NCBI GenBank assembly: GCA_023091665.1
Contig: JALJCQ010000015.1
Span: forward strand, 2,046,001-2,110,000
Length of the DNA stretch: 64,000 bases
Direction of reading: 5' to 3'
Origin: Pythium myriotylum
Lineage: Eukaryota; Oomycota; Peronosporomycetes; Pythiales; Pythiaceae
Shown: positions 39,184 through 49,552 of the stretch, piece by piece
Position numbering within the stretch: position 1 is the first letter of the stretch
How the letters are laid out: every line of letters begins with the position of its first letter
Notes under the pieces: model-generated
What the model was told of the DNA's origin: nothing
The model's database searches: none
What the model saw: the letters and a program-made list of their open reading frames with translations, nothing else
Made by a program: the position numbers and the translations under genes

Positions 39184-40374
39184 ATGAGCCGCCTGCTGCT
39201 GCGTCTTCCTCGCCCGTCGACTGCGAGAAGCTCACTGCAGGCCCCGTGGCGGCAGCTCAGCCAGCAGGCGCACATGGAGGATGAGTACAAGGACAAGGGC
39301 CACACAGGCGCCGTCTCGAACACCTACGTGCTCCCAGAGCCATTCGTGCTGGAGAACGGAGAGGTGCTCCACGACGTGGAGGTTGCATACACAGCTTACG
39401 GCACGCTGAATGCCAGCAAGGACAATGCAATCGTGCTGTGCCACGCACTCACCGGCCACTCGCTCGTCCACCAGTGGTGGGACTCGATCGTCACCCCCGA
39501 ATGGACAGACAAGTACTTCCTCGTGTGTGCCAATGTGCTGGGTTCATGCTACGGCTCGACAGGCCCGGCGTCGACCAATCCTCTCACCAAGCAGCGGTAT
39601 GGCGCTGACTTTCCGGCCGTCACGGTGCGCGACGCTGTACGACTCCAGAAGAAACTCCTTCAAGACGAACTCGGCGTGACGCAGGTCCGGTCAGTTATCG
39701 GCGGATCAATGGGCGGAATGCAGGCTCTGGAATGGGCATTTATTGGGGGTCCGGATTATGTGCGCAGTTTCATCCCGATCGCCAGCAACTCGCATCACAC
39801 GGCTTGGCAAATCGGTATCAGTGAAGTTCAGCGCCAAGCTATCTTGATGGACCCACGCTTCGAGGACGGGCACTATGATCCAGCAAACCCACCACACCAA
39901 GGCCTCGCCCTTGCCCGGCAAATCGCGATGATTAGCTACCGCACACATGCGGCATACCGAGACAAGTACGGTCGCGAACTGGTGCGCGATGATCCGGCTG
40001 ACAAGCACCCAAGTCGCTATCCTCGTTACCAAGTGCAGTCGTACTTGGATTACCAGGGACAGAAGTTCTTGTCTCGCTTCGACGTCAACTCATACTTGAC
40101 GCTTACACACTTGATGGACTCTCATGACGTGGGCCGCGGACGCGGTGGAGTCGCACGGGCGCTCTCAACGCTCACGGATCAGCCAGCGCTGGTTGTGGGT
40201 GTTGAGTCCGACGTGCTATATCCGCTCGCCGAGCAAAAAGAGCTCGCCGAGCAACTCCCAAACGCCGAGTTCCACGTCATCGCGTCTCCCCATGGCCACG
40301 ATGCCTTCTTGCTTGAGCAGGAAGCCATCTCGGCGCTTGCCGCAGAATTTCTGGACAAGCACGTTAACAATTAG
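39184..40374 (+). CDS. MET2/metX: Homoserine O-acetyltransferase
   Basis: 396 residues from the ATG at 39184. The longer open frame (from 38971) is Arg/Ser/Gly-rich and not family-like. The first ~30 residues (MSRLLLRLPRPSTARSSLQ) look like a mitochondrial presequence. The rest is an alpha/beta hydrolase of the MetX family: FVLENGEVLHDVEVAYTAYG, HALTGHSLV, the nucleophile elbow GGSMGGMQALEWA, catalytic Asp in VGVESDVLYP and His in SPHGHDAFL. The enzyme transfers acetyl from acetyl-CoA to homoserine, the first step towards methionine by direct sulfhydrylation or trans-sulfuration. Succinyl-transferase activity in this family cannot be excluded by sequence alone. Confidence 0.95.
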   Translation: MSRLLLRLPRPSTARSSLQAPWRQLSQQAHMEDEYKDKGHTGAVSNTYVLPEPFVLENGEVLHDVEVAYTAYGTLNASKDNAIVLCHALTGHSLVHQWWDSIVTPEWTDKYFLVCANVLGSCYGSTGPASTNPLTKQRYGADFPAVTVRDAVRLQKKLLQDELGVTQVRSVIGGSMGGMQALEWAFIGGPDYVRSFIPIASNSHHTAWQIGISEVQRQAILMDPRFEDGHYDPANPPHQGLALARQIAMISYRTHAAYRDKYGRELVRDDPADKHPSRYPRYQVQSYLDYQGQKFLSRFDVNSYLTLTHLMDSHDVGRGRGGVARALSTLTDQPALVVGVESDVLYPLAEQKELAEQLPNAEFHVIASPHGHDAFLLEQEAISALAAEFLDKHVNN

Positions 40375-40455
40375 TTCGATATACGCACAGTCGATGACGT
40401 TTGACTACAATGGCCTCTATCGAGAATTCTCCATTGTCATATTGTGAGATTTTAT

Positions 40456-43412
40456 CTACTTGTACAGGAGTGATGACAACTGTGTGACCCTCTTGTTCGC
40501 GTACAAAAAGCGTGTGGCAACTTGGTCGTTTACAATCTTCATGACAGCAACCGCCGAGTGCGGCACTTTGCTCTCCACGTCCTCCATTGCCTTGGGGCTT
40601 AGCCGCAGTAGCACGCAATCAGAAGTCGCAATATACTGATAGAGATCTGCCGATATCTCCCCAATCGTATCAGGCGTAATGATTGATCCGGGACCAATCT
40701 TTCTCAGACGCTCGTTTGCAGTACTAAACCGCTGCCACTTGGATTCTTCAGAAACAATCCACGAGTCGAGGCGACCTCGACCCGAGGCTGTGCCACTCGT
40801 AGTCTCTTGCTGACGATGGCCCGGAGAACCATTTCCCTCGAGCTGAATACCTGGGATACCACTGCTTGCATGCTCTGACTCAATCATGATGTTGATGTAA
40901 CCAAAACAGATGAAGTAGGTGTCTGTCAGGACGCCGTGACTGTTGAGGCGTCCATCTTTCGGTACGATCAGTTTGTCCATGTAAGCAGCAAGAGGTAGTA
41001 ATTTCTTCATGCGTGTGCTCGCACTGTTGTCAACTGGAATACCAGCCAACGACTTGTTTTCCTGTAGCCCGATAAAGTGCTCCCATAGTGCGAGCTGATT
41101 CATACGTTTCCATTCTTCTGGAGTTCCGATAAGTTGTGTCCGCAGTTCCGCCGGGAGCAACAAATTTTCACACTGCTCAAGGGCAAGATCAACATTGCCA
41201 CTGAGATAGTGCACTTTTGTAGTGTTCGCTGTGGCTGGAGATGCGGCAGCGTTGCGTTTCAACTCACGCGAAATGTGTGGCTTAAGTCCACAAAAGAAGA
41301 TTTCGAAACCAAAACGCTCGGCAAAAACGGTGGCCTTGCGGAAATTGAGCAGTGCGGTTGCATCACAATCGGGAACGAGCCCAAAGTCGATTATGACATA
41401 CTGGAGCTTGGTAGAATCGAGGGCACGCATTCTTGTTTCGATTCGCTCGAGAATATTGACCGACGTACCGAAGAACAAATACCCTTGTAGGCGCAACACG
41501 TACACTGCACTCCCATTGTAGTCCAAATATGCGAGTTGATCAGGAGTTCGGTCGACGGAACTACGCGTCATCTGCCCGGTTGTTTCGTGATGAACACAGC
41601 CAACTTGGTGAATGCGGTAGATTAGATCAATCATCGAAATGATGACACCCAGACCTACGGCTTGGAGCATCCCAACGACGAGAAAACTGACTGTGATGAG
41701 CACGACAATTCCCTTCTCAAACCGCTTAAGAAATGCGAAAGGGGCAAGGAAGTATGCCTCGAGGAAATGGAGTCCAACGCTAAGGATCAGACCACCGAAC
41801 ACAAACTTCGGTACGTACTGCAACAAGCGGATACCTTGGACCCACAGAAGCAACAGCAACGCGGCGCAGACAAGTGCGGGGACTTTTTCATGAGCTTCGA
41901 ACTGCTTCATAATACCCATCGCAGAAAGGTAGTGGCACCCACCGCAGCATCCGAGCAGTCCACTGGCAATATTGGCGAGACCAATAACTCGCATTTCATT
42001 GTCTGGGGAGATATCTCTGCCGAAGAGCGTGGAGAGGGATGTCGTGGAAACACTGTACTTGAGCGCGCCGAGAATGATTAAGGATACGAGATACCCGAAG
42101 CACTCAAACGTGAGCACATGCCAGTTCACCATGCTCAGGTCGATCTTCGCCCAAGGGTACCACATTGGCGTTGCTCGCACAACGTCAGCCGGCCATGGGA
42201 AAATCCATCCTGCAACTTCAAGATCGCTCATCTTGTACCCCATGAGTGTCCTGGCAATGAAGTGAAAACCAGCCAGAGACGCGACTAGTAGGCACGGAAA
42301 AGAAATAGCCACGGGCACACGAAGATACTGGCCGAGGCGAGCGAGCGCAGCAAACACAATGGCAGGCCACATCAAAAACTGCTGATCCCAGGTGAAGAAG
42401 AGCGCGGAGAAGGCGTCCTCAGCGGCCATGTGAATCCCGTTTCGCATGAGTTCAGCTCCAATGCCTGAAAGGAAACCTGCGATGACAGGGTAAGGCATGT
42501 AGTTCGCTATTGACGTCACACGAAGCACCCCCATCGTGAAAAACATGGTCCCGAGAATGAATGATACGAGAGCCACCATGACGACTGTAGTCGGGACGAC
42601 TCGTTCCATGTCTCCGTCAAGATGCTTGGTGATCTTCTTGGCCATAGTCCCCATGACAGGAACACTGCTCATTCGACAAGTCAGACATAACGTACCGAAA
42701 GGTCAATCGACAAAACTTACACGAATACGTCGATCGCTCCAAGGGTCCATGGGGCACAACTTTGCCATGCGAGCACGATGCACAGCACGGCGGTCCCAAT
42801 AAAGTTCATGTCGATGAAGTGTGCGATGTAATCGTCGAGTGGGGTACCGTGGCCAACAATAACGCTGGCACAAGAGACTGCGAGGGTCGACGACAACAGA
42901 AACGCAATCACACCCGACGTCAAGTTCACCATCACGCCAAGAAATTGTTCTTGAAGGCGCTTGCGCATTGATCCGGATGGGTGACCTGAAAGAGACGCTT
43001 CAGCCTCAAGGCGAGCACGCTGGTACTTCAGACTCTCCTCGCGCAACAGTGCTCTTGTTTCTGCAGCCGATCCTCCGTATGCGCCCTGTTTCTTGAGCCT
43101 CTTCTTGTGTGCGTAACTGCCCTCAAATGCTTGAGAGGACCCCACTTGATAACTCTGGACGCGGCGCATCAGAGACCCCGGCGTGAGCTGGTTGGGGTCA
43201 TTGGCACCCGTGTTGGCGGGAGACCGCGCCGGCGAAGGCGAATCCAAGCCGTATTCGATGTCATCCATGAATAGCAACTGGTAGGAAGACCGTGGCGATA
43301 GCGACTGTGCTGAGGTCGGGATCGACCGGAGACGCAGCGTCCCTGAGGAGTCGGAGAGATCGCGCATCTCCACAACCGCACCGCGCTCGAGCGGCAGCGC
43401 GTCGATCTCCAT
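40456..43412 (-). CDS. SulP-family transporter with STAS and cNMP-like domains
   Basis: Two exons here: 42721-43412 and 40456-42664, with a 56-nt intron (GTAAGT..GCAG, phase 2) giving GAIDVFVVPVMG across the join. From the ATG at 43412 the product is about 966 residues. An N-terminal disordered cytosolic region carries RRVQSYQVG. The first membrane helices start at QEQFLGVMVNLTSGVIAFLL and about ten follow. A STAS domain comes next (YVLRLQGYLFFGTSVNILER, VIIDFGLVPDCDATALLNF). The tail has a cyclic-nucleotide-binding-like barrel (LRKIGPGSIITPDTIGEISA, CVLLRLSPKAMEDV). The combination resembles the fungal vacuolar Vsb1/YGR125w group rather than animal SLC26 channels, so substrate (sulfate, other anions or amino acids) is open. 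The frame continues open upstream to 44012, so the true N-terminus may be longer. Confidence 0.9.
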
Positions 43413-43575
43413 TGCAACAGCAGGGGGAACTGGGTCCTCGAGGTACCTTGCGAAGTGGGCTTCCTTGGCCGGCGCTCGCTTTGTCACACTGTCGCACCGG
43501 GCGACGACGAGCAGATGATGGGCGAGCCTTCTCCGCCCAAACCGCCGAATCTGCACGCCAATTTTGACCAGGGTC

Positions 43576-44306
43576 TCAGGTGGGAAGTCGGCGTGGGATG
43601 AGATCTGAAACTGAGAACAACTCCATTCTCGCACCTGGTTCAGGAAGTGATCCATATTTAGACCCAAAACCCACCAGGAAAACATGCAGATACATTGCAA
43701 TGCACCCTGAATTGATAAAACTTTGTTGGCGTTGAAGTACCGTAGAGGCGAACTTGGCTTCGAAGTCAATGCGGCCATGCGAAGAGGGAGGAGGACAGCA
43801 GACTGGCCGCCCTGGCTGGCCACCATGCACCAACTGACGCACTGGCGACCGTTTCGTGTGCGAAGCATGTGCTTCCTGATGATCTCGAAGTCCGCCTGGC
43901 CATGAATTCGCACACTTGCCTCGGTCTCCGTGATGAGCACGACGCGGTCGCACCATGACAATCCACTCCAGCCCAACGGCTGGCTGGAACGGAACCAAAT
44001 ACACGACGGCATCCCATTCTCTTTGCTTCAACAAAGAATTTGCGCTGACCATGAGCTTGGCGATCATTCCGTTTGCATAGGGCTCCGCTTCGAGGTTATG
44101 GAGATCTTGCAAGGCAGGCCGACCGCCAAAATCCACCAATGAGCCGATCGCGCACAACTACAACGCCTCGTTTTCGCATCTTTCGCAATCGGATTCCGTG
44201 GAGATCGTTGCCGAGGGACACGCGCGCTGGACTCCAAGTGCGGGTACTGTTGAAAGAAGCGAGTTAATAGCAGTGGACCACAAGAACTGGAGTGGATCTC
44301 GGGCAC
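43576..44306 (-). other. Possible coding exons upstream of the SulP gene
   Basis: Not recognised. On the minus strand one frame reads plausibly between about 44154 (after a GTTGTAG acceptor) and 43960 (LQDLHNLEAEPYANG, MIAKLMVSANSLLKQREWDA). The SulP frame then stays open across 43412-44012 with VVLITETEASVRIHGQADFE and SSHADFPPETLVKIGVQ. Either this is a separate small gene, or it gives the transporter a long N-terminal extension. I could not find one splice path that satisfies all of it. Confidence 0.35.
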
Positions 44307-44535
44307 GGGAACAGCAGCTCACAACTGGCGAGCCGCATGCTCAACCCCCCGAGGCTGATGTAGTTTGGAGAAACTCAGCCAAGCGGACGAGGCCTGGGTA
44401 AGACCCGAATGTAGATGGCGGCGTTTGCGTCGAGTTCACTAGACAAGCGTAAGTGTGATGCAAATCGGTTGGGGGTGTATACTCAAAGTCATATAAAGGT
44501 ACAGAGGGTAACCTCTAATAGATACGTGCGTTGAC

Positions 44536-45231
44536 CTAGCCAGCTCGCGCAACAGGCTTCTCCTCGCTCTCGTATAGCATGATCCAACTATCGCACTCAC
44601 CATCGCCGAACCTTGTTCGATACACATGCTTGAAGACAATTTTGAAGCCGGATCTTTCATACAAGCCAAGGTTTCTGACCGTCTGTGTGGTCAGCACCAC
44701 TCGCTCACTCGTCTTTGTCACGAATGTCTTCAAAATGTGGAACCCGACTCCTCGGCCACGCCAATCACTCCGTATTGTGAACCATTCCAGCATGGCAGCT
44801 GGAGGCAATGTCTTTAAAAACGGCTCCGTTTGAGAATCGATGCTGTGCAACATGTCGAGCAACTTGACGGTGAACGTGACGCCGAAACGGATGGGGAGGG
44901 ACCAGCAAAGTTTCAAGACATCAATCATGGGGGGCACGACCTTCGAACCTGATGGAGTCACGCTAACATGACCGATCACTTCGCCATCGTAGATGATAAG
45001 ATACGAGTGTCCAAGCATAAACTTGGCGAGCGCCTCAAAAACAAAACGTTCGCCTTCCTGGTTGTCGTGAAGGTGAATCATATCGCAGGCTTCATTGTTC
45101 CAGAATCCATCCACAAGAAGATCTCGAACAATTCCGATTTCGTCCGGCCGTGTCTTTCGAACTTGGAGCTTTGACATATCGATCTTCCAGTTCTCTCGAT
45201 CGGGGCTCGGGAGCTTTGCTGTCGCGACCAT
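44536..45231 (-). CDS. GNAT-family N-acetyltransferase
   Basis: 231 residues, single exon. It begins with ~22 residues before the GNAT fold (LQVRKTRPDEIGIVRDLLVD). Beta strands lead to YLIIYDGEVIGHVSV, and the acetyl-CoA-binding motif A is LEWFTIRSDWRGRGVGFHIL (R-G-x-G-x-G/A pattern). The C-terminal part has NLGLYERSGFKIVFKHVY, typical of motif B. It should acetylate an amine on a small molecule or protein; the substrate cannot be told. An insertion between motif D and motif A (PPMIDVLKLCWSLPIRFGV) is hydrophobic and could contact membrane or substrate. No targeting signal. Confidence 0.9.
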   Translation of the reverse strand: MVATAKLPSPDRENWKIDMSKLQVRKTRPDEIGIVRDLLVDGFWNNEACDMIHLHDNQEGERFVFEALAKFMLGHSYLIIYDGEVIGHVSVTPSGSKVVPPMIDVLKLCWSLPIRFGVTFTVKLLDMLHSIDSQTEPFLKTLPPAAMLEWFTIRSDWRGRGVGFHILKTFVTKTSERVVLTTQTVRNLGLYERSGFKIVFKHVYRTRFGDGECDSWIMLYESEEKPVARAG

Positions 45232-46103
45232 AGTAGTGTTGGATGTGTCGATCTTGTAGTGAAGATGCTATTTGCAGAATGAGAAGTGTTTGGCAGTCCG
45301 AGAAGGGTCTGTGGAGAGCCACCTGGAGGTTGATTTGGTCTGCACAAGAGAGGACATCTCGAATCCAATCACCTCAGTTCTCAATGAGAACGACGGCTTC
45401 ACAGATGAGAAATTCTCATACGTAAAGCCGTTATTTTCTCAGTCACTCTCTCACTTTCGCACGCACACACACACGCGCAAACCAAAGATATACGTGTACA
45501 CACATACAGCACACGCATGCTGCGTGGACGCTTAAATGAATCGCAATTGGATTTCAAGTCCGAATTCGGACACGAAAGTGCTTGACCGTGATATCTTTCA
45601 TCGAGCGTCCTCTACTGTTATGGGTTGGGCGTGTGATCTACATCGAACAGTATCTCGCGTGATCAACATCATCTCTTCCAGAGAAGACTTCGCAGAAAGC
45701 GCTCTGAACTGCAATGTTCTCTGAGATGGGTTCGAGAGATGTGAGTGTCAGTGTCCTTGGGTGCTAGCAGGTACAGTACAGTACGGGAGTCTGCGCATTC
45801 CACTTTCGAGAATTCTTGAGGTGGTCAGACTGAGAGAGTGAGTTATAAGTGATTGGTATGTGTGGAAGAGTGGTGTGGCCAGTGATCGTTGAACTGTAGT
45901 TCGGGTGTGAAGACTCAAGTCCCCACGAGAGTGGTGGACTTTCTCGATTGTATGAGTGATGGTGCAGCTGGAATGATGGCGACAACAGCATTCAGATTGG
46001 CTGAAATCAGTGTCTCGGACTTCTAGCCAATCGAGGCGCGGAGTCTAAGGCGGTTCAGCGAATATCTCGCATTCCAAAGGTGCTCTCCGCCACTTCGACA
46101 GCC
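45232..46103. other. Divergent intergenic region, GNAT / coiled-coil gene
   Basis: About 870 bases. It contains a short CA-rich microsatellite (about 45460-45480) and CCAAT boxes on either strand near 46005-46031. No gene seen. Confidence 0.5.
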
Positions 46104-49100
46104 ATGGAATCCGCGCGCCTTATGGGCGATGACAACGCAACTGCACTCGCTGCTCTTTCCTCGAACGCCCCAGGGAGACTTGCTTCGTTTGCGCCAACGC
46201 GTGGGACGATGTCCCCGTGTCCGCACTGCCACGAGGGTTTCGGGTCGGCGTCGCTTCCAATCCACATTCGCCGGTGTCGGGCGCTGCTGCCTGATCCGGA
46301 GGCTGAAGCCGCAGCTGTCGCCGCGAAATCAGCCAGGAAGCAAAAGAGATACCAAGTTCCTGCGCTTGTCGATCTGTACGTGAACGTTGCTCCTCCGCAC
46401 ACCCGAGCCGCTGTGCTCATCAACCTCTAGTTGTCTACGGTTGATCACCCGAAATTTTCAGGCGGTATGCATGGACAAGATCATGGCGGCACCTGAGCAT
46501 GAAGGTATTGCCATGCACATTTCACTTTGGCTTTGGTTTAGCTGATGGTGGAGTAATGCCATTTCAGCGTACTTGATCGAGTCACTGCCGACAGGCCTCG
46601 TGCACAGGATCATCACCAACCTCGTGTTTGAGAACAAGAAGGTTTCTGTGTACATCTCCTTGGCAGCCGTTCCATCCTTCTAAACAAGAATTCGATGTCA
46701 GATCGCAGAGAAAGAAGATAAGCAACGTGCAAAAATACGCCAGTTACAGCGTGATCGTGAAGATACGAAGGTCCAGAAGGGCCAACTCGACAACTTTAGG
46801 AGTCAGGCAGCTGTATTTCGCAGTCGTCTAACTGAACAAGACGTGCAGATTGAAGATTTGCGTCGGGATCTGGAAGCCACGAGAAATGAACTCGCGAACG
46901 CGAAACAAGAGAACCGTCATCTGCAAACTCGTTTCTCGGGCATGCACATGTCCCAACTTCGGCTCGATAGTCGAGTGAGTAATCAGCTGCCTTGCGCAAT
47001 TCGGCTGGCGTGTTCACATAATCGTTTGTTTGCGAAGATTAACAGCCTTCTCGCAGAGAACGACAAGCTGAAAGGCAACCTGCGTGCAGCGGCGAAGAAG
47101 GAGTCTGAGGCATTCAAGCTGCTTGCAAGCGCAGCGAAGTCTGGGAAACCGATCGATCAGGCAAAAGCACTCGCTCTCCAGGCCTCGATGCCTCGAGATG
47201 AGCCGCAATCGCGATCAAACAAGCGCCCAGCCTCATTAGAAAGGCGACCATTGGCTCCACGCCCTCGCACAGAGGGGTCCAAGATTCCGTTTCCTGCTAG
47301 TCTCCCAGATTCATATGTAGCCATGTGTGTACCTGTCACTCAAACGAAGTAGTCACAATACTAAGGTTTGGGAGATTGTCAAGTCTTCTGCCGACAAGGA
47401 AACCGGACACAGATGCCCACGGGACTGTTGCCCACGGCGGGCACGTTGGCGGCCAATGCGATCCGCCGAGAGGAAGAGAAGGTGTCAGAGCATCGCTACG
47501 TGCTTGAGCAGGTACGGTGCGCAAGAGCTGACGCTTCGGTTGAAGGAAACTGACGTGTGAAAGTTTGGTGCTCCTAGGTGCACCAAGTCTTGGATGAGAT
47601 GGTCTACGATATCGAGACTTGCGAGTACGAATGCGAGATCGCACGTTTGAGGCATGAACTTCATGTTGCGAAGAGCGCAGTCAATGAATACCAGCAGCGG
47701 GAAAGTGTCTTGATTCAGGAGCGTCAGCAGGTACCAATTTCTGTTGGGTTTGATCGAGGAGCAGAGAGACTTCCGGCACCCTCACGGTTCACATCATGGC
47801 TTAGGCATTCGAATACGCTGTAGCAGTTGAGCAAGAGGGCAGAGCGATTGTCCAGCGATTGGAACAACACTTGGTTATCTTGGTCGACGAAATTGCGAAG
47901 AAGGACTCGCTCGATAAAGAACTAGCTCTCGCTCGAGAACAACTTCAGTTATCAGCTCAACTGTCAAAAGAGCTTGCCAGTGCCCAGCGCGAGATCCGAG
48001 AACTGCATCGAAGAAACAGTATCCAGAATTTGTTAAAGACCACGAGCGCTTCTGGACGGGTCACTACCGGAGCAAACGCCAGCTTCAAACTGGACCGTGC
48101 TGTCAGCTCACCAAAACGCGTCAACACTCCTCGTGTCAGTCAACAACAGACACCAACGTCAAATCAGCAAGAGACTGTAGAGATGTCGAATCCGCTCCAA
48201 CTTTGCTCTGACGCCGTCTTGATGAATGTGTTCTCTCATCTGGATGCAAACAGTGTGTTTGTGGTGAGCCTTACGAATCGGATTCTGATGACTCGGGTCC
48301 ACACACTTTTCGGTATGACACCAAATTCTGTTGTCAGCAAGAGAGAAAAGAACACGGTCGCCCATACCCAACACCAGCCTCCTCCATCAGCGCTCAGGCA
48401 GGGAGTGATGAAAACTCGAAGCCAGAGCAACGTCAACTCCAGCGAGAGAGGCCGCTCGCAACTCGCGAAGGCAGAGCAGATCGTGAAGGCCCTGAAGAAG
48501 GACGAGATCAAGCTCTTTCACGATATGTCTACTCGTGTGAAGTCTCTCGAGGTGGGTCCGTCAACCACCATGTACTGCTACTTCCCTAAATCTGAGCTGG
48601 ATTTGTTAGACGCTGCTGTCGCAAACTCAGGCAGAGAAGGAGGATATCGCAGCACGGCTCCACAGCGCTGAAAGTGTTCGGGACTTCCTGATGGACAAAC
48701 TGAAGGATTTGGAAGATCGCCTCACCTCGATGATGGAAGCTTCCTCTAAGAAAGAGGAGCAGAACGCCATGGACCGCGAGATCATCGGCTTCTTGGACGC
48801 TCGGATACACGAGTACGAGATAATGGTCAAGCGCTTCACAGCACAGAGCGAGGAGCTGCAGCGCGAGCTTGCTCAAGCAAGACAGGAACACGCATCCAAA
48901 ATCACGGTAATACTTCCATGGATCACGAGTATGGTATTGAAAATCTAAATTTCGACCGACAGATCGTACAAGACATGGTGAGCTTGCTAACAGACGAGAA
49001 GCGAGATCTCGACATGCAACTGAAGGTACGGGCACATGTCGACCATACCCGAGTATTCCTTGCTCACGACGCAAATATGCAGTCACAGCGCAAGGTTCTT

Positions 49101-49220
49101 GTGCGAGAAGTGAAAGCTCTTCGTGCCCAGAATCAACAACTCAGCCATGAGAAAGATCGCTACTTCAAGCAGCTCAAACAGCTTCGTCAGGCGCTCCAGC
49201 ATCTCGACGATCTGGCGTAG
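46104..49220 (+). CDS. C2HC-finger, coiled-coil protein with internal F-box-like motif
   Basis: A gene of about twelve exons, not recognised as a named protein. Clear exons: 46104-46379, 46462-46504, 46568-46641, 46711-46974, 47038 to ~47310, ~47411-47511, 47578-47730, 47805-48551, 48610-48906, 48963-49025 and 49083-49220, joined in compatible phases. The N-terminus has a C2HC finger (CPHCHEGFGSASLPIHIRRC). Most of the rest is heptad coiled coil (RLTEQDVQIEDLRRDLEATR; VREVKALRAQNQQLSHEKDR). In the 47805 exon sits LCSDAVLMNVFSHLDANSVF followed by VVSLTNRIL, like an F-box. Such a mix suggests a structural or ubiquitin-adaptor protein, perhaps flagellar or centrosomal; this is a guess. The exon near 47,330-47,500 is the least certain because two frames compete there. 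Confidence 0.8.
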
Positions 49221-49552
49221 ATAGTGACACAACTTTCTGTTACTAATTCGAGGGGAAGTGCATTGTATTCGACGTCAGCGGATGTCACCACACCACCATC
49301 ACTCTCTCTTCCCGCCTTGAAACTCGAGGCTTCGATCGCATTCGAGATCATCAACTCAGCCATCAGGTCGCGGCGGGTTCAAAAACGACCGGAAACCCGT
49401 TTGACGGACTCCAGCAAGCCGTCCACTATGGCTCTTCCTCCCAAACGGGTTGACGACTCAACCCGTATGGTGTGGACTACACTATTGGTTTTGCTCGACA
49501 GCATGGCACGGCAACCTCCAGAAGTCAACTCGGCGATCTCGACCTGGAGACC
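49221..49552. other. Gap before the Lon gene
   Basis: About 330 bases, holding the end of the coiled-coil gene and the Lon promoter. The Lon frame stays open for 27 codons upstream of the chosen start. Confidence 0.45.

Noticed and set aside
45460..45480. CA-rich microsatellite as a functional site
   Set aside because: Short simple repeat common in eukaryotic intergenic DNA; no evidence of function.
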